Shown here: piece after piece, positions 8,005 to 17,987 of the stretch | How the letters are laid out: each line of letters starts with the position of its first letter | Numbering within the stretch: the first letter of the stretch is position 1 | Assembly: GCF_006475605.1 (NCBI RefSeq) | Contig: NZ_SSBC01000019.1 | Span: 124,001-188,000 of the forward strand | Length of the DNA stretch: 64,000 nt | DNA from: Asticcacaulis tiandongensis | GTDB taxonomy: Bacteria > Pseudomonadota > Alphaproteobacteria > Caulobacterales > Caulobacteraceae | Direction: 5' to 3' | The notes under the pieces: model-generated | Seen by the model: the letters and a program-made list of their open reading frames with translations, nothing else | Told to the model about the DNA's origin: nothing | The model's database searches: none | Program-made: the position numbers and the translations under genes

Positions 8005-11000
8005 CTAGAACTTCAGGCGTACACCCAGCTGTATGCGGCGGTCGTAACGGAACCAGCCGGCAGGCATGTATTTCATCTCCTGATCAGGGTTAGCTTCGGT
8101 TGGCCCCTTTACCTGCTGACGGATACGGATTTCCGTCGCCAGAAGGTTACTGGCCTGAAGGTTAATCTCAAGATTATCGGTCAGGGCATAGCGCATGGAG
8201 GCATCAAGGAAGCCTTCGTCCTCGTTCCAAACATGGAAGCGGACACAGCAGTCATTGACGGAACTGATATATTTGGAGCGCCAGTTGTAGGCCAGACGGC
8301 TGCCGAACTTGCCCTTTTCATACATCAGGATGAAATTGTAGGAATGATCCGACAGATTTTCCAGTTGAGCAGGCGTGATATTGCCTTCCAGTGCCGAAGC
8401 GGCCACCGCATCCCCGCCATCCGTATCAACCACCAGATTGGCATTTTTGATGCCGGAATTATGCAGCATCGTATAGTTGGCCTGCACACCCAGACCGTCC
8501 CAAGGTGCGGGCAGGAAGGTAAAGTAGCGCTGATAGGACATTTCCCAGCCCTTGATCGCCGCGCCATCTCCATTGACCGGGCCGCGAATGACCACGTCAC
8601 GGGTTACACCATTATTGGTGATCGGCACCGTGAAGACACCATTCTGGATGTAGTCGTGGAACTTTTTGTAGAACAGGGTGAAGGTGAATGATCCTGCACT
8701 ATCGAAATAGTTTTCAACCGACAGGTCGAACTGGTCAGCGGTGACCGGCTTAAGGCGCGGATTGCCGGTATTACCGGTGTAACCATATTTATAGCCAACC
8801 GGATTACCGGCACCGTCCAGAATGATATTCGGATTGCCGACGCGGATTTCACTCTGTGGTACAAACGAACGGTTCATGGTTACAAAGTTACGCAGCAAAC
8901 CGATATCCGGCTTGGACATGGCGCGGGAAGCAGCAAAACGCACCAGCCACTCATCAGTCAGATCAATCTTCACGTTGAAGCTTGGCAGGGTGTTTTTATG
9001 CTTGGTTGTCACCGTAGACGGTGTGCTGCCTCCACTGGAGAAGGCCTGATCGTCCAGTGAACCCGCGGCCAGGCAACCGGGCGAGATGGCGTACTGATCG
9101 GGATCAAGATTGTCTATGACGTCCTGAGGCAAGGGATTGCAAACCAGTTGGCCATCCGTGAATTCATTTGCGTAATTCAAGGCCCCGGCAGATTGAATGG
9201 TGGTCTCGACATAACGCACGCCGATATTACCCGATACTGGGAAGCGGTCAAAAATCATCGCGTCCGGCCCGCCGAACTTCAGCATGATATAGGCGGCATT
9301 GCTCTTTTCTTCGACATTGAGCATCTCGCCCTGCCTGAAGCAGCTATTTACGACTTCATCGGGACGTTCACAGATCGGATACCAGGCCGTAGAGGCTGTA
9401 CCGCCTTCATCCGTCTGACCACGTACACTGAAGCGCTTGGCCATTTCCTCACGGTTGGCAAGAATATCGCGCTTCATGAACACGAATTCATCCTGACCGA
9501 TCAGGCCATCGAGCAGCTTGCCACCAAACTTGCGATTTTCGTAGAAACCCTGCTCATAGCCCTGGAAGCGGATGCTGCCATCGTCATTATAGGTCGGGCC
9601 GGAATCGACGAACCAGGCGTCAGCCGGATTGACGCCCCAGTCCGAGGCGACGCTGGCCCAGTTATAGACCGACCAGCCGTGATCCTGTTGACGCTTGGCC
9701 GAACGCACACCGGCGCGCAATTCCGAGAGCCAAGTATTGTCGAAGCTGTAGGCAGCGTCAAAGCGGGCCGCGGTCGATTCGCCGCGTGAGACGGTCATGT
9801 GATCCATGGCCGATTCAGGATTATAGTTACGGTAATCAGCCAGCGGATTTTCGCCAATGACATTATAACCGCTGGGGTAGCTGAAGCCTACGGTGGGGCG
9901 CTTGCCGCTCAGATTGAGATCGACATCCGTATAGGTGCCGAGTTCAAAAGTAATGTCGTATTTGTCGGTCGAAGCCTTAACGTGCTGAAGGTCGAAATTG
10001 AAGCTCAGGCGGTCGGTCGGGCGCCATACAAAGTTAAAGGCCACATCATCAATCGTGCGCACTTCTTCGCTGTGGCGGCTGACCGTATTCAGGAACGTGC
10101 CGCCCCGGCAGGGCAGGCCTCCGTTGACATAGGTAACGCAAGGCTCAATGACCGGGAGGTTAAAGCCATGCTTGGCATATGTGCCGTACTGATCGGTTGA
10201 GCCGGGGATCATGGTGCCTGTATCCCAGTCCACCAGTCCGTAGCCCCAGTCGCCTTTGGAACGGGTGATGACGCCGCGTTGGAACAGGCCGTTTTCGTCG
10301 AAGGTGTAAGGCGTGCCGCCGGTTGGCGGGGCGATGAGATAAGGGTTATCCCATATGGTCGAATGGTTTGTGGAGGCCGGATCAACCCACATCCAGTAAT
10401 TGATCAGCTGGTCTTCGGTCCACAGGTTATCGTATTTGGCGTGATTATATTGCAGCGTTGCCTTCATGTTACGGTCAGGGCTCTGCCATTGGGCGGCAAG
10501 ACCGGCACCGGTACGCTTACGCTCATAAAGCGTGTCATTATAGGCGAGCCCTGAGGGGATATAGTTTTCCTGATCTGTATAGGTGCCGGGGGCAAAGACC
10601 ACCATGCGTGGCAGAGTGACAGCTTCGGAATTGGTTTCAACGACCGAATAGGCGGCGTTGACCAGAAGGCCGAACTCACCCATTTCGGTGTCCCAGCGGT
10701 CGCTGTGCAGGCCGGAGACATTAGGTGTCGTCTTCTTCGACATGTCGCCATAATTGGCTTCGATGGTGCCGCTTAAGGTGCGGCCACGTTGATCAAAAGG
10801 TACGCGGGTGCGCAGGTTGACGGTCCCCGCGATACCACCTTCAATCAGTTCGGCGGTCTGATTTTTATAGACGTCAACGCCGGACATAAGCTCAGGCGAT
10901 ACGTCGGACCATGACAGGCCGTAACCTGAGGTCGCCGAGAACATATCGCGTCCGTTAAATTCCGAGCGCACCTGTAGCAGGCCGCGCACGACGACGCCTG

Positions 11001-11340
11001 AGGGTTCAGCGGAATAGTGCATCACATCATCGCGTGCTGCTGAGCGGATGACCGTCACCCCCGGTACGCGCTGAAGCGCTTCGGCGACGGATTTATCCGG
11101 GAAGGCGCCGATATCGGTAGCGGTGATGGAATCAACGAAAGTATCGGAATTGCGCTTGATGGCCTGTGCGTTTTTCAGCGCCTGACGGGTGCCGGTGACG
11201 ATGACTTCCGTAGTCTCCGCGTCGTCTGTGTTTGTGTCCTGGGCGGCGGCTGTCTGAACGGTGGCGATCTGACCTATCATCAGGGTGGCGGCCACGATCA
11301 GGGCGGTACGGGATACGCTGTTACTTGCCTCGGTTTTCAT
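8005..11340 (-). CDS. TonB-dependent receptor, large carbohydrate type
   Basis: An outer-membrane active transporter of 1111 residues. It has a signal peptide ending near TAAAQ, a TonB box-like segment (EVIVTGTR), a plug domain (DKSVAEALQRVPGV, residues about 80-200, with GGIAGTVNLRTR) and a long beta-barrel ending in LGVRLKF with the terminal aromatic. Such 1000-plus residue receptors are expanded in Caulobacterales and Xanthomonadales for oligosaccharide uptake. It is divergent from the DeoR/AgaR-type regulator and beside alpha-galactosidase genes, so a galactose-containing oligosaccharide is the likely substrate (inference). The upstream region holds TTTCGTTT-type motifs shared with the other sugar promoters. 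Confidence 0.93.
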   Translation of the reverse strand: MKTEASNSVSRTALIVAATLMIGQIATVQTAAAQDTNTDDAETTEVIVTGTRQALKNAQAIKRNSDTFVDSITATDIGAFPDKSVAEALQRVPGVTVIRSAARDDVMHYSAEPSGVVVRGLLQVRSEFNGRDMFSATSGYGLSWSDVSPELMSGVDVYKNQTAELIEGGIAGTVNLRTRVPFDQRGRTLSGTIEANYGDMSKKTTPNVSGLHSDRWDTEMGEFGLLVNAAYSVVETNSEAVTLPRMVVFAPGTYTDQENYIPSGLAYNDTLYERKRTGAGLAAQWQSPDRNMKATLQYNHAKYDNLWTEDQLINYWMWVDPASTNHSTIWDNPYLIAPPTGGTPYTFDENGLFQRGVITRSKGDWGYGLVDWDTGTMIPGSTDQYGTYAKHGFNLPVIEPCVTYVNGGLPCRGGTFLNTVSRHSEEVRTIDDVAFNFVWRPTDRLSFNFDLQHVKASTDKYDITFELGTYTDVDLNLSGKRPTVGFSYPSGYNVIGENPLADYRNYNPESAMDHMTVSRGESTAARFDAAYSFDNTWLSELRAGVRSAKRQQDHGWSVYNWASVASDWGVNPADAWFVDSGPTYNDDGSIRFQGYEQGFYENRKFGGKLLDGLIGQDEFVFMKRDILANREEMAKRFSVRGQTDEGGTASTAWYPICERPDEVVNSCFRQGEMLNVEEKSNAAYIMLKFGGPDAMIFDRFPVSGNIGVRYVETTIQSAGALNYANEFTDGQLVCNPLPQDVIDNLDPDQYAISPGCLAAGSLDDQAFSSGGSTPSTVTTKHKNTLPSFNVKIDLTDEWLVRFAASRAMSKPDIGLLRNFVTMNRSFVPQSEIRVGNPNIILDGAGNPVGYKYGYTGNTGNPRLKPVTADQFDLSVENYFDSAGSFTFTLFYKKFHDYIQNGVFTVPITNNGVTRDVVIRGPVNGDGAAIKGWEMSYQRYFTFLPAPWDGLGVQANYTMLHNSGIKNANLVVDTDGGDAVAASALEGNITPAQLENLSDHSYNFILMYEKGKFGSRLAYNWRSKYISSVNDCCVRFHVWNEDEGFLDASMRYALTDNLEINLQASNLLATEIRIRQQVKGPTEANPDQEMKYMPAGWFRYDRRIQLGVRLKF

Positions 11341-11793
11341 TTCTAGCCCCTATTTTTATATTTAATCACACGGACGCGACATCAGCATCCTTAGGTGAAG
11401 CCGTGGGCAGGGGGTCGCTGTGACCGCCTGTGTTCGGGAAGGTGGTGGTGAACCTAGGTGTCCGAGATACTGAACCGGCGGCAAATAGTGCTTTGGCATA
11501 TAGTCTTATGTATCATAACCTAAACTCCTCACGAATTTATTCGGGCTTATCGCCTCTTTATGTTTCGATTTAGGTACATTTTTCTTTCCCTGTCTATATT
11601 ATCTTTCGTTTTATATCTCAATCGAAACCAAAAAGAAACAAATATGACACATTATTCGTAACATTCTGTCAGATGAAACACGCGGAAAGGGTGGGAATAT
11701 ATGAATGGTTGAATTTTTGGGGCTGTCGGGCGATAAGCGGACATCAAAGCGAAAGATAAGTTTTCGGCTCTCGAAACCGCTTTATAAGGAAAG
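11341..11793. promoter_or_regulatory. Divergent regulatory region with TTTCG(T/A)TT motifs
   Basis: An AT-rich 450-bp gap between the receptor and the regulator gene. It contains TTTCGATT at 11563-11570, TTTCGTTTT at 11604-11612 and the inverted AATCGAAA at 11620-11627, plus GCGAAAG near 11749. The same words recur before the amidohydrolase/GH36 pair and before agaZ. E. coli AgaR binds TTTCRTTT-type direct repeats, so these are candidate operators of the adjacent regulator. Nothing else is evident. Confidence 0.55.
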
Positions 11794-12597
11794 ATGAGCG
11801 ATATGGCGGAAGGATCCGTTCGGATTATGCGGGATACCTCAGAACGCAGGCGTCAGATCAGCGCCATGCTGAAGTCGCGCGGCAGCGTGCAGGTGATCGC
11901 TCTGTCGGAGCAGTTTGGCGTGTCGATGCAGACGATTCGCAAGGACCTGCATTACCTTGAGGAACACGGCATTGCCACGCGCGCCTATGGTGGGGCGATT
12001 TCATCCGAGGTTGTAACGGTCAATACCGAACCGGCGATTGAAACCAAGCGCGTGGAGCATACGGAAGAAAAGGAGCGGATCGGGCAATTGGCGGCTTCGC
12101 TGGTTAAGTCGGGCGAATCGATCATGCTCGATTCCGGCACGACCGCGCTTCAGATTGCCCGTTTCTTGCCTGATGATGAGGATATCACGGTCGTAACCAA
12201 CGACTTTGATGTGTTGTCAGCTCTGACCCAGAAACGCAACCTGAAGATCATCATGCTGGGGGGCGAGTTGCGCCGCAAGAGCATGGCTTTTTACGGGGCG
12301 CAGACTGTGGCAGCGCTGGATGAGCTGTTGCTCGACAAACTGTTTTTGGGGGTCGATGGGTTTGATGTCGAGCGCGGCATCACCACCCACTATGAGCCGG
12401 AAGCGCAACTTAACCGCAAGATGGTTGAAACGGCGCGTCAGGTCATTGCGGTCACGGACTCATCGAAGTTCGGCAAGGTGTGCCTGAACCGGATTATCGA
12501 CATCAGCGAACTGGATGTGCTGATCACCGATTCGGCAGCACCGGATTTCATCGATGACGCTGCCGAAAAGTTGAATATCAAGCTCTATAAGGCATAA
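11794..12597 (+). CDS. DeoR/GlpR family transcriptional regulator, AgaR-like
   Basis: A cytoplasmic DNA-binding repressor, 267 residues. The N-terminal DeoR helix-turn-helix is clear (VIALSEQFGVSMQTIRKDLHYLEEHG, residues about 34-60). The C-terminal sugar-phosphate sensing domain shows the LDSGTTALQIARFL and VTNDFDVLSAL motifs and the tail VLITDSAAP. AAGGAAAG lies directly before the ATG. Its place inside a galactoside/galactosamine cluster with agaZ, agaS and agaK, and the AgaR-like motifs in three nearby promoters, suggest it senses a galactosamine or tagatose phosphate. The effector is inferred only. Confidence 0.9.
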   Translation: MSDMAEGSVRIMRDTSERRRQISAMLKSRGSVQVIALSEQFGVSMQTIRKDLHYLEEHGIATRAYGGAISSEVVTVNTEPAIETKRVEHTEEKERIGQLAASLVKSGESIMLDSGTTALQIARFLPDDEDITVVTNDFDVLSALTQKRNLKIIMLGGELRRKSMAFYGAQTVAALDELLLDKLFLGVDGFDVERGITTHYEPEAQLNRKMVETARQVIAVTDSSKFGKVCLNRIIDISELDVLITDSAAPDFIDDAAEKLNIKLYKA

Positions 12598-12606
12598 AGC
12601 CAACAA

Positions 12607-12660
12607 ACGTCTCGTCCCTGCCGTTAGCGATGGGGACGAGACGTGGGTGGGTTTATTTTT
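12607..12660. terminator. Terminator between the convergent regulator and GH27 genes
   Basis: A perfect 12-bp stem (12607-12618 with 12633-12644), then GGGTGGG and a T-rich run ending at 12660, serving the plus-strand regulator. The T-rich run overlaps the stop of the convergent GH27 gene. Confidence 0.8.
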
Positions 12661-14602
12661 TCAGAGCCGCTTCAGCCCATGTCGTGATCAGAGGCATATC
12701 GCTCTGACGATTATCGGCACGGACCACCAGTTCGACAATCTTCACGCCGCTAATATTGGCGCTAAGCGGCTGTACGCTGGTGCCAAACCCTATGTCAGCG
12801 CTTTCAGCCAGCAATTTGCCATCACCATAGACAAGGAAGCGTACCTTATCGCCCGTATTAAGCGTCGAATCATCGACGCCAACATGGGCTTCGAAGCGGG
12901 TGTGGCCTTCGGTGTTGCGCACCTCAAGGCGGGAACCGGCCAAAATGCCTATGCCGGTGTCAAAGCGTTGTCCGGCTACCTGAAGGTTCTGGTCATAGGG
13001 TGTGGAATCAGCCTGCGCCCCGCCCCAGCCGGTATAGGCCGGACGCTCACCTGTGCCGCGCGTACCGCTCCACTGGCCGGTCATGCGATGAACTGCCGGA
13101 TCGGGCATGGGCGCGGTGATCCCGTCTTCGGCAACATTGATCTGCCCCGGTATTTCCGACAGGAAGACGCCGTCATTCAGCCTGCGGGTGCCCTCAGTGG
13201 TGAAGATGCGGGTCTCATAAGGGGCCAGTGTAAAGGTGGTTTCACCGGTAAAGGAATGGGTGTCTTTTGACCACAGATCCTTAAGCTGTACGGGTTGGTC
13301 GCTGAGATATTTCAGATGCTCCGCCGTCAGATTGACCGTAATCGGCGCACCGGTGCGGTTAAACAGGACTGTGGCCTTCTGACCTGACGACAGGGACTTT
13401 ACCAGAATCTGCACATCGTCGGTGGCATAGGCGATGACCGCCTGATGGCCGCCCTTGTCCTGATTGAGGGCAATGATGTCGGCATTGCCCCAGATGTCCA
13501 TCAGGCTTTGCGGGGCGCTACGCAGGTCATAGCTGATGAGCAGCGGCGCATTGATCATCGCCCAAAGGGTAAAGTGCGCACGGGCCTGAACGAGGTGATT
13601 GGCATCAAACTCACCGTGGCCGATAAACAGAATATCGGGGTCGTTCCACGCACCGGCCTGAGCGTAAAGGGCACGCGTTGAGGCGCTGTCGAAATTGTGC
13701 AGCATACGTGTCCAGGTTGGCGTGATGTCACCACTGGTGCGCCACATATGACCGGTCTGCTTGCCCCATGTGCGCACATCGGCGGTGCCCCAGTTACACA
13801 GGGCCAGAATGTAGTCGCCATCCGGATTATGTTTGTCGAGCGCGTCCGCAACCTCATCATAAAGCCGGCGTACGCCGGTAATGTCAGTGCGCGAAATGGC
13901 GTTCTGATCGATCATTGGCTCAATGCCGTTATAGGCGTGGGTTTTCACCAGATCGCTGTTCGGGGCATAGACATTGATACCGCAGGCATCAACCTTGATG
14001 TAATCAAAGCCCCATTCGGCAAAATAAAGCGCAATATCCTGATCGACATGGCCGTATAGCCCGACCTCACGTTCGGCGGTTGTGCCTTCGGGCAGGTTGG
14101 GGGAATGCAGATCATAGGCCTGTGAGCAGGCATTGTGCCCGACATCGGTATAGATGCCGGCCTTTAGGCCCATGCCATGCAGCTTGTCAGTAAAGGGGCG
14201 GAAGCTGGTGCCCGCTGTGCCGCCGATCTTTGCGGACGGGAACAGGTTGGTGCGAATCTGCATGCGGTTGTCAGACTGACGCCGTTTCAGCCACCAGCCG
14301 TCATCGAGATTGACATAGACATAGCCCTTTGTGGCCAGTCCGCTGTCGACCAGCGCTTGCGCCGCGCCCATTACCTTGGCTTCGTCGATTTCTGTGCGAA
14401 AGGCGTTCCATGAGTTCCAGCCCATAGGTGGCGTCTGCGCCTGCTTACGTTGCGGTATGCTCCATGCGCCCGTAGGCTTGAGCGGGTCGGCGGCGCTGAC
14501 TTCGGCATGGGCCATGACGGGTATGAACGTTGTCCCCAGCGGCAGGGTCAGGCTGAGGGTGGCCAGTACGGACAGGCGGGCAAGGCGTGATTTGACGGTC
14601 AT
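12653..14602 (-). CDS. Secreted GH27 alpha-galactosidase (or alpha-N-acetylgalactosaminidase) with NPCBM domain
   Basis: Hydrolyses terminal alpha-linked galactose or GalNAc in the periplasm or outside. It has a signal peptide (to about residue 33) and then a GH27 barrel with PPMGWNSWN, LDDGWW, the nucleophile motif IKVDACG and the acid/base region WRTSGDI. A C-terminal antiparallel beta domain follows. The last 150 residues, with YTGWGGAQADSTPYD and FEAHVGVDD, look like an NPCBM carbohydrate-binding domain. GGGGAG stands 6 bases before the ATG. It is 22 bases downstream of the amidohydrolase gene, so the two form an operon. GH27 contains both alpha-galactosidases and alpha-GalNAc-ases, and the neighbouring aga genes make the second worth testing. 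Confidence 0.92.
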   Translation of the reverse strand: MTVKSRLARLSVLATLSLTLPLGTTFIPVMAHAEVSAADPLKPTGAWSIPQRKQAQTPPMGWNSWNAFRTEIDEAKVMGAAQALVDSGLATKGYVYVNLDDGWWLKRRQSDNRMQIRTNLFPSAKIGGTAGTSFRPFTDKLHGMGLKAGIYTDVGHNACSQAYDLHSPNLPEGTTAEREVGLYGHVDQDIALYFAEWGFDYIKVDACGINVYAPNSDLVKTHAYNGIEPMIDQNAISRTDITGVRRLYDEVADALDKHNPDGDYILALCNWGTADVRTWGKQTGHMWRTSGDITPTWTRMLHNFDSASTRALYAQAGAWNDPDILFIGHGEFDANHLVQARAHFTLWAMINAPLLISYDLRSAPQSLMDIWGNADIIALNQDKGGHQAVIAYATDDVQILVKSLSSGQKATVLFNRTGAPITVNLTAEHLKYLSDQPVQLKDLWSKDTHSFTGETTFTLAPYETRIFTTEGTRRLNDGVFLSEIPGQINVAEDGITAPMPDPAVHRMTGQWSGTRGTGERPAYTGWGGAQADSTPYDQNLQVAGQRFDTGIGILAGSRLEVRNTEGHTRFEAHVGVDDSTLNTGDKVRFLVYGDGKLLAESADIGFGTSVQPLSANISGVKIVELVVRADNRQSDMPLITTWAEAALKK

Positions 14603-14624
14603 GGTAACTCCCCGATCTCAGAAT

Positions 14625-15716
14625 TTAGTTTTTGTTTTGATTGAAGAAGACGCGTTTGGCATTGGTGTAATAGAGCTTGTCTATTACGCTTTTGGGCAGG
14701 TTCAGGCCGGTGACATCGGCTTCGATATCATCGACGCGGCGCACCGTATCGGTGGCCAGATAGGCCCAGTCATTACGCCAGTATTCATGGGCTGTGGCAC
14801 GGAAGGCGGCGGGGTCATCGCCCGGATTAAGCGTCAGGTCGGTGCCATACATCAGGCGATCCTGATATTTAATGAAGAAATTTCGCACCTTATCGTGGTC
14901 ACGCACCGACTGATACTGAATCTGGGTGATACGTGCCGCCAGCTCAAGCGTGGCATTCGGGTGCGCATCAAGGAATTTCGCGGCCTCATCGACGCTCCAT
15001 TCCAGACTGCCCATATGGGCCCCGACGAAGTTAAGCTCAGGATGCTTTGTCACAAAGCGGTCGCGCGCGGCAATCAGTGCCTCATAGCGCGGCATGTGCG
15101 GCTGTTTGTACATGTGGTATTCGGGGAAGTTACCGAAATAGAGCTTATCATTGGTGGTGGTCATTTCCTCGACCGGCAACCAGGCATTTTTCGGTTCCGC
15201 CTGATGGGCAATGAACACAAGGCCGCGTTGTTCAATATGGGCGATCACCGGATCAAAGCCAGCATCATCAATAAAGATCAGCTTGCCGTCCTTATCCTTT
15301 TCGACCATGCCGATATTCTTCCACACCTTGACGCCCAAGGCGCCCTGATCGGCCTCTGAGTCTATGTAGGCATTGGTTTTTCCGGCCCATTCAGGGGTGC
15401 CAAAACCTTGCATGGTAAAGGTAGCCGCATAATGAAAATGCTGCGGATCCGCCTTATGGAAATGGTGCGCGGCATCGGCCTGATCGGCAATCGACGGAAA
15501 GGCCGGATAATCGACGTTAATCGTCAGAAGCTCGAAATTGTCGGCCTTCGCTTGTTCGACAAAGGCGGGGTCTTTCACATTCAGGTGTACATGCGCATCG
15601 AACTTGCGCACCTTGGCGAAATCTTCAACTGTATAGTGGGTTTCAGCTGCTGGAGCGGTGCATCCCGCAGCCATAAGAACAGTGGCAACCATTAGGGGCA
15701 GGCGGTTTAAAAGCAT
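14625..15716 (-). CDS. Amidohydrolase-family (TIM-barrel) lipoprotein
   Basis: 363 residues from the ATG at 15716, which has a strong GAGGAGGT site about 5 bases upstream. The N-terminus is a lipoprotein signal with lipobox MAAGC. The body resembles the amidohydrolase-2 metal-dependent hydrolases (FDAHVHLN near residue 40, VFIAHQAEP, FVGAHMGSLEW, MYGTDLTL, and the tail YYTNAKRVFF). These hydrolases cleave or decarboxylate cyclic acids and lactones and are usually cytoplasmic, so a lipid-anchored one in a glycosidase operon is unusual. It is not a NagA/AgaA-type deacetylase by motif. Its actual substrate cannot be named. Confidence 0.8.
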   Translation of the reverse strand: MLLNRLPLMVATVLMAAGCTAPAAETHYTVEDFAKVRKFDAHVHLNVKDPAFVEQAKADNFELLTINVDYPAFPSIADQADAAHHFHKADPQHFHYAATFTMQGFGTPEWAGKTNAYIDSEADQGALGVKVWKNIGMVEKDKDGKLIFIDDAGFDPVIAHIEQRGLVFIAHQAEPKNAWLPVEEMTTTNDKLYFGNFPEYHMYKQPHMPRYEALIAARDRFVTKHPELNFVGAHMGSLEWSVDEAAKFLDAHPNATLELAARITQIQYQSVRDHDKVRNFFIKYQDRLMYGTDLTLNPGDDPAAFRATAHEYWRNDWAYLATDTVRRVDDIEADVTGLNLPKSVIDKLYYTNAKRVFFNQNKN

Positions 15717-15733
15717 CGCGGCGACCTCCTCAG

Positions 15734-15773
15734 TTTCGTTAAAACAACGAAAACGAAATTTAATGTTTCGATT
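15734..15773. promoter_or_regulatory. Candidate AgaR-type operator between divergent operons
   Basis: TTTCGTT (15734-15740) and AACGAAA (15746-15752) form a perfect inverted repeat with a 5-base spacer. It is followed by ACGAAATT and GTTTCGATT (15765-15773). The site lies in the 181-bp space between the amidohydrolase start (15716) and the GH36 start (15898), so it could control both directions. Confidence 0.55.
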
Positions 15774-15897
15774 ATGTGTCTTTTTGTTTGCCTTTTTATT
15801 TTGACTTGTGCAACATGAAAATGATCGCAAGGCCCCAACCCATAAGAATACACAGAAGTTAAAACGGGGCCGTCAGGCGCAGAGGAGTTATAGCCAC

Positions 15898-17985
15898 ATG
15901 ATCCCCAAACCGCTTTCGTCCCATATGAAAAGACGTAACTTCCTCAAGCTGATGACCGGAACGGTTGTGGCTTCGGGCTTGGCGGGTGCTTTGCCTGCGG
16001 CCGCGCAACTGGCTCTGGCGACGGTAACCGATGGCACGCTGACCATTGAATTTGATACGGCCATGCACAGCCGCCTCATCTCCGGTCTGGGGGGCGCGTC
16101 GACCGTTCTGACGGATTTCGCGCCGTCTGACACCTTGTCGCTGAGCGATGGCCGACGCATTGACGCCTTTAATTTCGCCGGTCATTCCCGCGCGGCAGTC
16201 AATACGATCCACGGCAAAGGTACGGCCCATACGGTGCGTGGTGTGTCACCTGAGGGTATCGAAAAGACGCTGGTGATCACCCTTTATGAGCGCTATCCGG
16301 GGTTTGCGCTGGTTAAGACGACCTATCGTAATCGCGGTGCCGAGGCTTTGTCTGTGCAGCGCTGGCGCGCCCATGCCTATGCGCTGAAATCCGCAGGAAC
16401 GGGTTTCTGGTCATGGTCGGGCGCGACGCATGAAAACCGTCGTGACTGGGTGCAGCCGGTGGGGGCAAGCTTTGATCAGCCGAACTTTATGGGCATGAAT
16501 GCCTCTGACTATGGTTCAGGCACGCCGATCGTTGACGCCTGGCGGCCCGATGCCGGTCTGGCGGTCGGTCATGTCGAAACGCGGCCCAAGCTGGTGTCCT
16601 TGCCGCTTTTGGGCACTTCGGCGGGCGCTTCGGTGGCCATCGAGGAAAGCCGTGCCTTTGAACTGGCGGCGGGGGAAAGCTTCACGACGCTTGAGACCTT
16701 CGTGACGGTCCACCAGCGCGACTATTACGCGACGCTCGATACCTATCGCCGCATCATGGCCGATAAGGGTATGGCGGCACCGAAACCGACCGAAGGCTGC
16801 TATGAGGCCATCTGGTGCGCCTGGGGCTATGACCGTGATTTCACCATTGCCGAGATCGAAGGCTCGCTGGCCAAGGTCAAGGAGATGGGCCTTGAGTGGG
16901 CGGTGATCGATGACGGCTGGCAGACCTCGGAAGGGGACTGGTATCTTGATGTCGCCAAGTTCCCGCGCAAGGACGAGGACATGATCGCCCTTGTACAGAT
17001 GATCCGTGCGGCGGGCCTTAAACCCAAACTGTGGCTTGCCCCGCTGGCGGTTGATCCGGGTACGGATTTGCTGCGCTATAATACCGATCAGCTCGTGCTC
17101 AATGAATGGGGCGCGGTGCAGGATGTCAGCTGGTGGAACGCCTTCTATCTGTGTCCGGCCTATGGGCCGGTGCGCGATTTTACCAAAGCCCTGATCACCA
17201 AGATCATCGGCGAATGGGGCTTTGACGGCATCAAGCTGGATGGTCAGCATATGAACGCCGTGGCGCCCTGCCATAACCCGAAGCACAATCACGCTCATCC
17301 GAACGATTCGGTTGAGCAGATTCAGGACTTCTGGAAGATGGTCTATGACACGGCCATTGCCATTAAGCCACATGCGGTCATCGAGTTCTGTCCGTGCGGT
17401 ACGGCCTATGCCTTCTATAACCTGCCCTATACCAATCAGGTGCCGTCGTCCGACCCGCTGTCGTCCTGGCAGATTCGCCATAAGGGTAAATCGCTTAAGG
17501 CCCTGATGGGCGGCGATGCGGCCTATGCCGGTGACCATGTAGAACTGAGTGACAATGGTACCGACTTTGCCTCAAGCGTGGGTATCGGAGCGATTGTCTC
17601 AACCAAGTTCACCTATCCCAACGAAGGCCGTGGCAAGGACGCCAATTTCCTTCTGACGCCGGAGCGCGAAGTCGTGTGGCGCAAGTGGATCGACATCTAT
17701 AACCAGAAGATGCTGCCCAAGGGTCAGTATCGCGGTGAGCTTTATGATATCGGCTTTGATAAGCCCGAGGCCCATGCCATCGAAAAAGACGGCAAGCTCT
17801 ATTACGCCTTCTATGCGCCGACATGGAACGGTGAGGTGGAACTGCGCGGCCTGAAAAAAGGCAACTATGCCGTTCGTGACTATTTCAACAATAGCGATCT
17901 GGGGCGGGTAAATACGTCGGGCAATCGTCTTAATGCGGCGTTTGACGGCTTCCTGCTGCTCGAAGCCACGCCGGTCAGGGGATAG
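15898..17985 (+). CDS. GH36-type alpha-galactosidase, Tat-exported
   Basis: 695 residues. The N-terminus carries a twin-arginine signal (KRRNFLKLM followed by a hydrophobic stretch and AAAQ). The clan-D barrel is recognised by EAIWCAWGYDRDF, the stretch WAVIDDGWQTSEGDW and the nucleophile motif GIKLDGQHM; a C-terminal beta domain follows. AGGAG at 15883-15887 supports the ATG at 15898. An in-frame ATG at 15925 would still give a Tat leader, and the GTG at 15808 would run through the operator region. GH36 includes alpha-galactosidases, alpha-N-acetylgalactosaminidases and raffinose-family enzymes. It is followed after 2 bases by a transporter gene, so they are co-expressed. Confidence 0.88.
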   Translation: MIPKPLSSHMKRRNFLKLMTGTVVASGLAGALPAAAQLALATVTDGTLTIEFDTAMHSRLISGLGGASTVLTDFAPSDTLSLSDGRRIDAFNFAGHSRAAVNTIHGKGTAHTVRGVSPEGIEKTLVITLYERYPGFALVKTTYRNRGAEALSVQRWRAHAYALKSAGTGFWSWSGATHENRRDWVQPVGASFDQPNFMGMNASDYGSGTPIVDAWRPDAGLAVGHVETRPKLVSLPLLGTSAGASVAIEESRAFELAAGESFTTLETFVTVHQRDYYATLDTYRRIMADKGMAAPKPTEGCYEAIWCAWGYDRDFTIAEIEGSLAKVKEMGLEWAVIDDGWQTSEGDWYLDVAKFPRKDEDMIALVQMIRAAGLKPKLWLAPLAVDPGTDLLRYNTDQLVLNEWGAVQDVSWWNAFYLCPAYGPVRDFTKALITKIIGEWGFDGIKLDGQHMNAVAPCHNPKHNHAHPNDSVEQIQDFWKMVYDTAIAIKPHAVIEFCPCGTAYAFYNLPYTNQVPSSDPLSSWQIRHKGKSLKALMGGDAAYAGDHVELSDNGTDFASSVGIGAIVSTKFTYPNEGRGKDANFLLTPEREVVWRKWIDIYNQKMLPKGQYRGELYDIGFDKPEAHAIEKDGKLYYAFYAPTWNGEVELRGLKKGNYAVRDYFNNSDLGRVNTSGNRLNAAFDGFLLLEATPVRG

Positions 17986-17987
17986 TC

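Noticed and set aside
15717-15830. N-terminal extension of the amidohydrolase lipoprotein
   Set aside because: A strong GAGGAGGT site marks the ATG at 15716, and the extension would bury the lipobox signal and cover the operator.
15808-15897. N-terminal extension of the GH36 protein from a GTG
   Set aside because: It lacks a ribosome-binding site, and the Tat leader begins at the later ATG.
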